From: Candidatus Ethanoperedens thermophilum
GTDB taxonomy: Archaea > Halobacteriota > Methanosarcinia > Methanosarcinales > EX4572-44
Length of the DNA stretch: 5,896 nucleotides
NCBI GenBank assembly: GCA_012910725.1
Contig: WNEG01000046.1
Coordinates: 3,748-9,643 of the forward strand
Direction: 5' to 3'
Shown here: in pieces, positions 5,153 through 5,896 of the stretch
Position numbering within the stretch: position 1 is the stretch's first letter
Layout: each line of letters opens with the position of its first letter
Position numbers and translations under genes: made by a program
The notes under the pieces: model-generated
What the model was told of the DNA's origin: nothing
The model's input: only the letters and a program-made list of their open reading frames with translations
The model's database searches: none

Positions 5153-5162
5153 TTTATATAAA
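5153..5162. promoter_or_regulatory. palindromic TATA box TTTATATAAA between endA and the S-layer-type gene
   Basis: TTTATATAAA is an excellent archaeal TATA sequence and is symmetric, so it could direct transcription either way. To the left it would start near 5130 and give endA a leader of about 65 nt. To the right it would start near 5187 and run antisense into the S-layer-type gene; no gene is seen on that strand. Confidence 0.45.
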
Positions 5163-5273
5163 CATGGAACACTCGAATATACAACAGTATTATTGACCTG
5201 AGTTTGATGCCGAATTATTCTTGTGGTGTTGTGTTTGTGTAAATGCGTTATCTACTGAAGTGCTGCTGCCAAG

Positions 5274-5828
5274 TTAGATTTTTTTCATTATATAAAAAAT
5301 TAAAATTAATAGTATTAATGCAGAGGCTGCCAGTACGTATGAAGGCGTCGATGAAGAGATATCAACGATAGTAGTATCAGTTGGCACTGGTGTTACATTT
5401 AAAAATACTGGGGCACTTACAGGCAGCGTGGGATCAACATACTGGATTACAGGTGATAATGTCACAAGATACCCCGAAGGATTGACATAAATACCTTCTA
5501 CCACAATATAAAAAATAGTCATACTTTCATTATTTATACTCCGATTATATATAAAAACTGAGCCACTGCTGACAATAGTATCTTTTACAGACACATTACC
5601 ATGTGACAGGTCAAGCCATGCATAACCATCACGCACATCCCTCAAGGTTATGCTATACCCCTGGTGAAAGTTCCATGTCTCACCTGCTCTCAAAAAAATA
5701 CCAGAATCATGTACCAGAATTTCAGATTCATTCCCTATCGTCTTGCTTGAATCAATTTCACCTGATACTGCAACACATAGAAAAAATATGATTGATAATA
5801 TGATGTAACTTGCTGCTGTCCTTCGCAT
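5274..5828 (-). CDS. secreted membrane-anchored protein with one S-layer-related domain
   Basis: This 184-residue cell-surface protein has three parts. Residues 1-22 form a signal peptide (MRR followed by a hydrophobic run ending AVSG). A beta-rich extracellular domain spans about 45-133, and a Pro/Thr/Ser-rich linker (133-162) leads to a transmembrane anchor (164-180) followed by a lysine-rich tail. The GETWNFHQGYSITLRDV stretch (49-65) and the closing SPVIQYVDP (125-133) resemble the S-layer-related duplication domain (DUF1608) of Methanosarcina surface proteins, which usually occurs in tandem pairs; here only one copy is present. Five N-x-S/T sequons (N33, N78, N95, N100, N144) suggest heavy N-glycosylation. 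The ATG at 5826-5828 is chosen because GAGG sits 6 nt before it and it yields a standard signal peptide; ATG 5840 and GTG 5852 are alternatives. It is more likely an S-layer accessory or minor envelope protein than the main lattice protein, which is much longer. Confidence 0.75.
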   Translation of the reverse strand: MRRTAASYIILSIIFFLCVAVSGEIDSSKTIGNESEILVHDSGIFLRAGETWNFHQGYSITLRDVRDGYAWLDLSHGNVSVKDTIVSSGSVFIYNRSINNESMTIFYIVVEGIYVNPSGYLVTLSPVIQYVDPTLPVSAPVFLNVTPVPTDTTIVDISSSTPSYVLAASALILLILIFYIMKKI

Positions 5829-5834
5829 AACAAT

Positions 5835-5838
5835 CCTC
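5835..5838 (-). promoter_or_regulatory. ribosome binding site deciding the S-layer-type gene start
   Basis: On the minus strand GAGG (within TGAGGAT) ends 6 nt before ATG 5828. Neither ATG 5840 nor GTG 5852 has a comparable site. Confidence 0.55.
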
Positions 5839-5844
5839 ATATAA

Positions 5845-5896
5845 AACTGCACACTTCGTGTACAGAGATTACTATCAACTGCACAACTTCGTTGTA
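5845..5896 (-). repeat. two tandem dyad repeats upstream of the S-layer-type gene
   Basis: On the minus strand TACAACGAAGTTGTGCAGTT (5896-5877) is followed after 14 nt by TACACGAAGTGTGCAGTT (5862-5845). Each contains a perfect palindrome around a GAA centre: ACAAC/GTTGT (5 bp) and ACAC/GTGT (4 bp). The longer copy has one extra base on each side of the dyad, so symmetry is preserved. The array sits 17 nt from the chosen start codon and is cut by the window end, so more copies may follow. A regulator-binding site or leader hairpin pair is likely. Confidence 0.6.

Noticed and set aside
5209..5273. Possible small plus-strand peptide or RNA after the palindromic TATA box
   Set aside because: The only reading frame is about 11 codons with no ribosome binding site, and no structured element stands out.

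Overview
The window is archaeal, most likely from a euryarchaeon of the methanogen/methanotroph lineages (Methanosarcinales, ANME or relatives). The evidence is a two-repeat tRNA-splicing endonuclease, a CDP-alcohol phosphatidyltransferase of the archaetidylinositol-phosphate-synthase type, a surface protein with a Methanosarcina-like S-layer domain, TATA-box promoters, and GGAGGTG-type ribosome binding sites. The lineage is an inference; no 16S rRNA or other taxonomic marker is present.

Layout, left to right. (1) 47-1657, minus strand: a two-gene operon of a radical SAM/SPASM enzyme followed 12 nt later by the phospholipid head-group synthase. An intergenic region holds a likely TATA box and a 9-bp dyad ahead of it. 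(2) 1955-2403, plus strand: a hicB-hicA toxin-antitoxin pair overlapping by 4 nt. (3) 2404-2700: a GC-rich stretch with copies of a hairpin repeat, a TATA box and what looks like the tail of a truncated small gene. (4) 2698-3200, plus strand: a small protein resembling the RelE/Barnase/EndoU-like (BECR) nucleases, overlapping a DUF2283 protein by 16 nt. I read this as a probable second toxin-antitoxin-like pair. (5) 3201-3329: a convergent gap with another copy of the same hairpin repeat. (6) 3330-5064, minus strand: endA followed 13 nt later by a HAD-family phosphatase. (7) 5274-5828, minus strand: a secreted, C-terminally anchored, N-glycosylation-rich S-layer-domain protein. It is preceded by two tandem copies of a dyad that run to the window edge.

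The left and right thirds look like core or ordinary chromosomal genes: membrane lipid synthesis, tRNA maturation and cell envelope. The middle (about 1.7-3.3 kb) is an accessory island: two small toxin-antitoxin-type modules on the plus strand between minus-strand operons, punctuated by GC-rich repeats. Two full repeat copies lie in the same orientation on either side of the second module. Their apical stems keep base pairing despite a sequence difference, and they share an identical 15-mer at one end.

I see no rRNA, tRNA, CRISPR array, transposase or integrase. The most interesting points are the repeat-flanked BECR-like/DUF2283 pair with its adjacent gene remnant, and the dyad repeats upstream of the S-layer-type gene.
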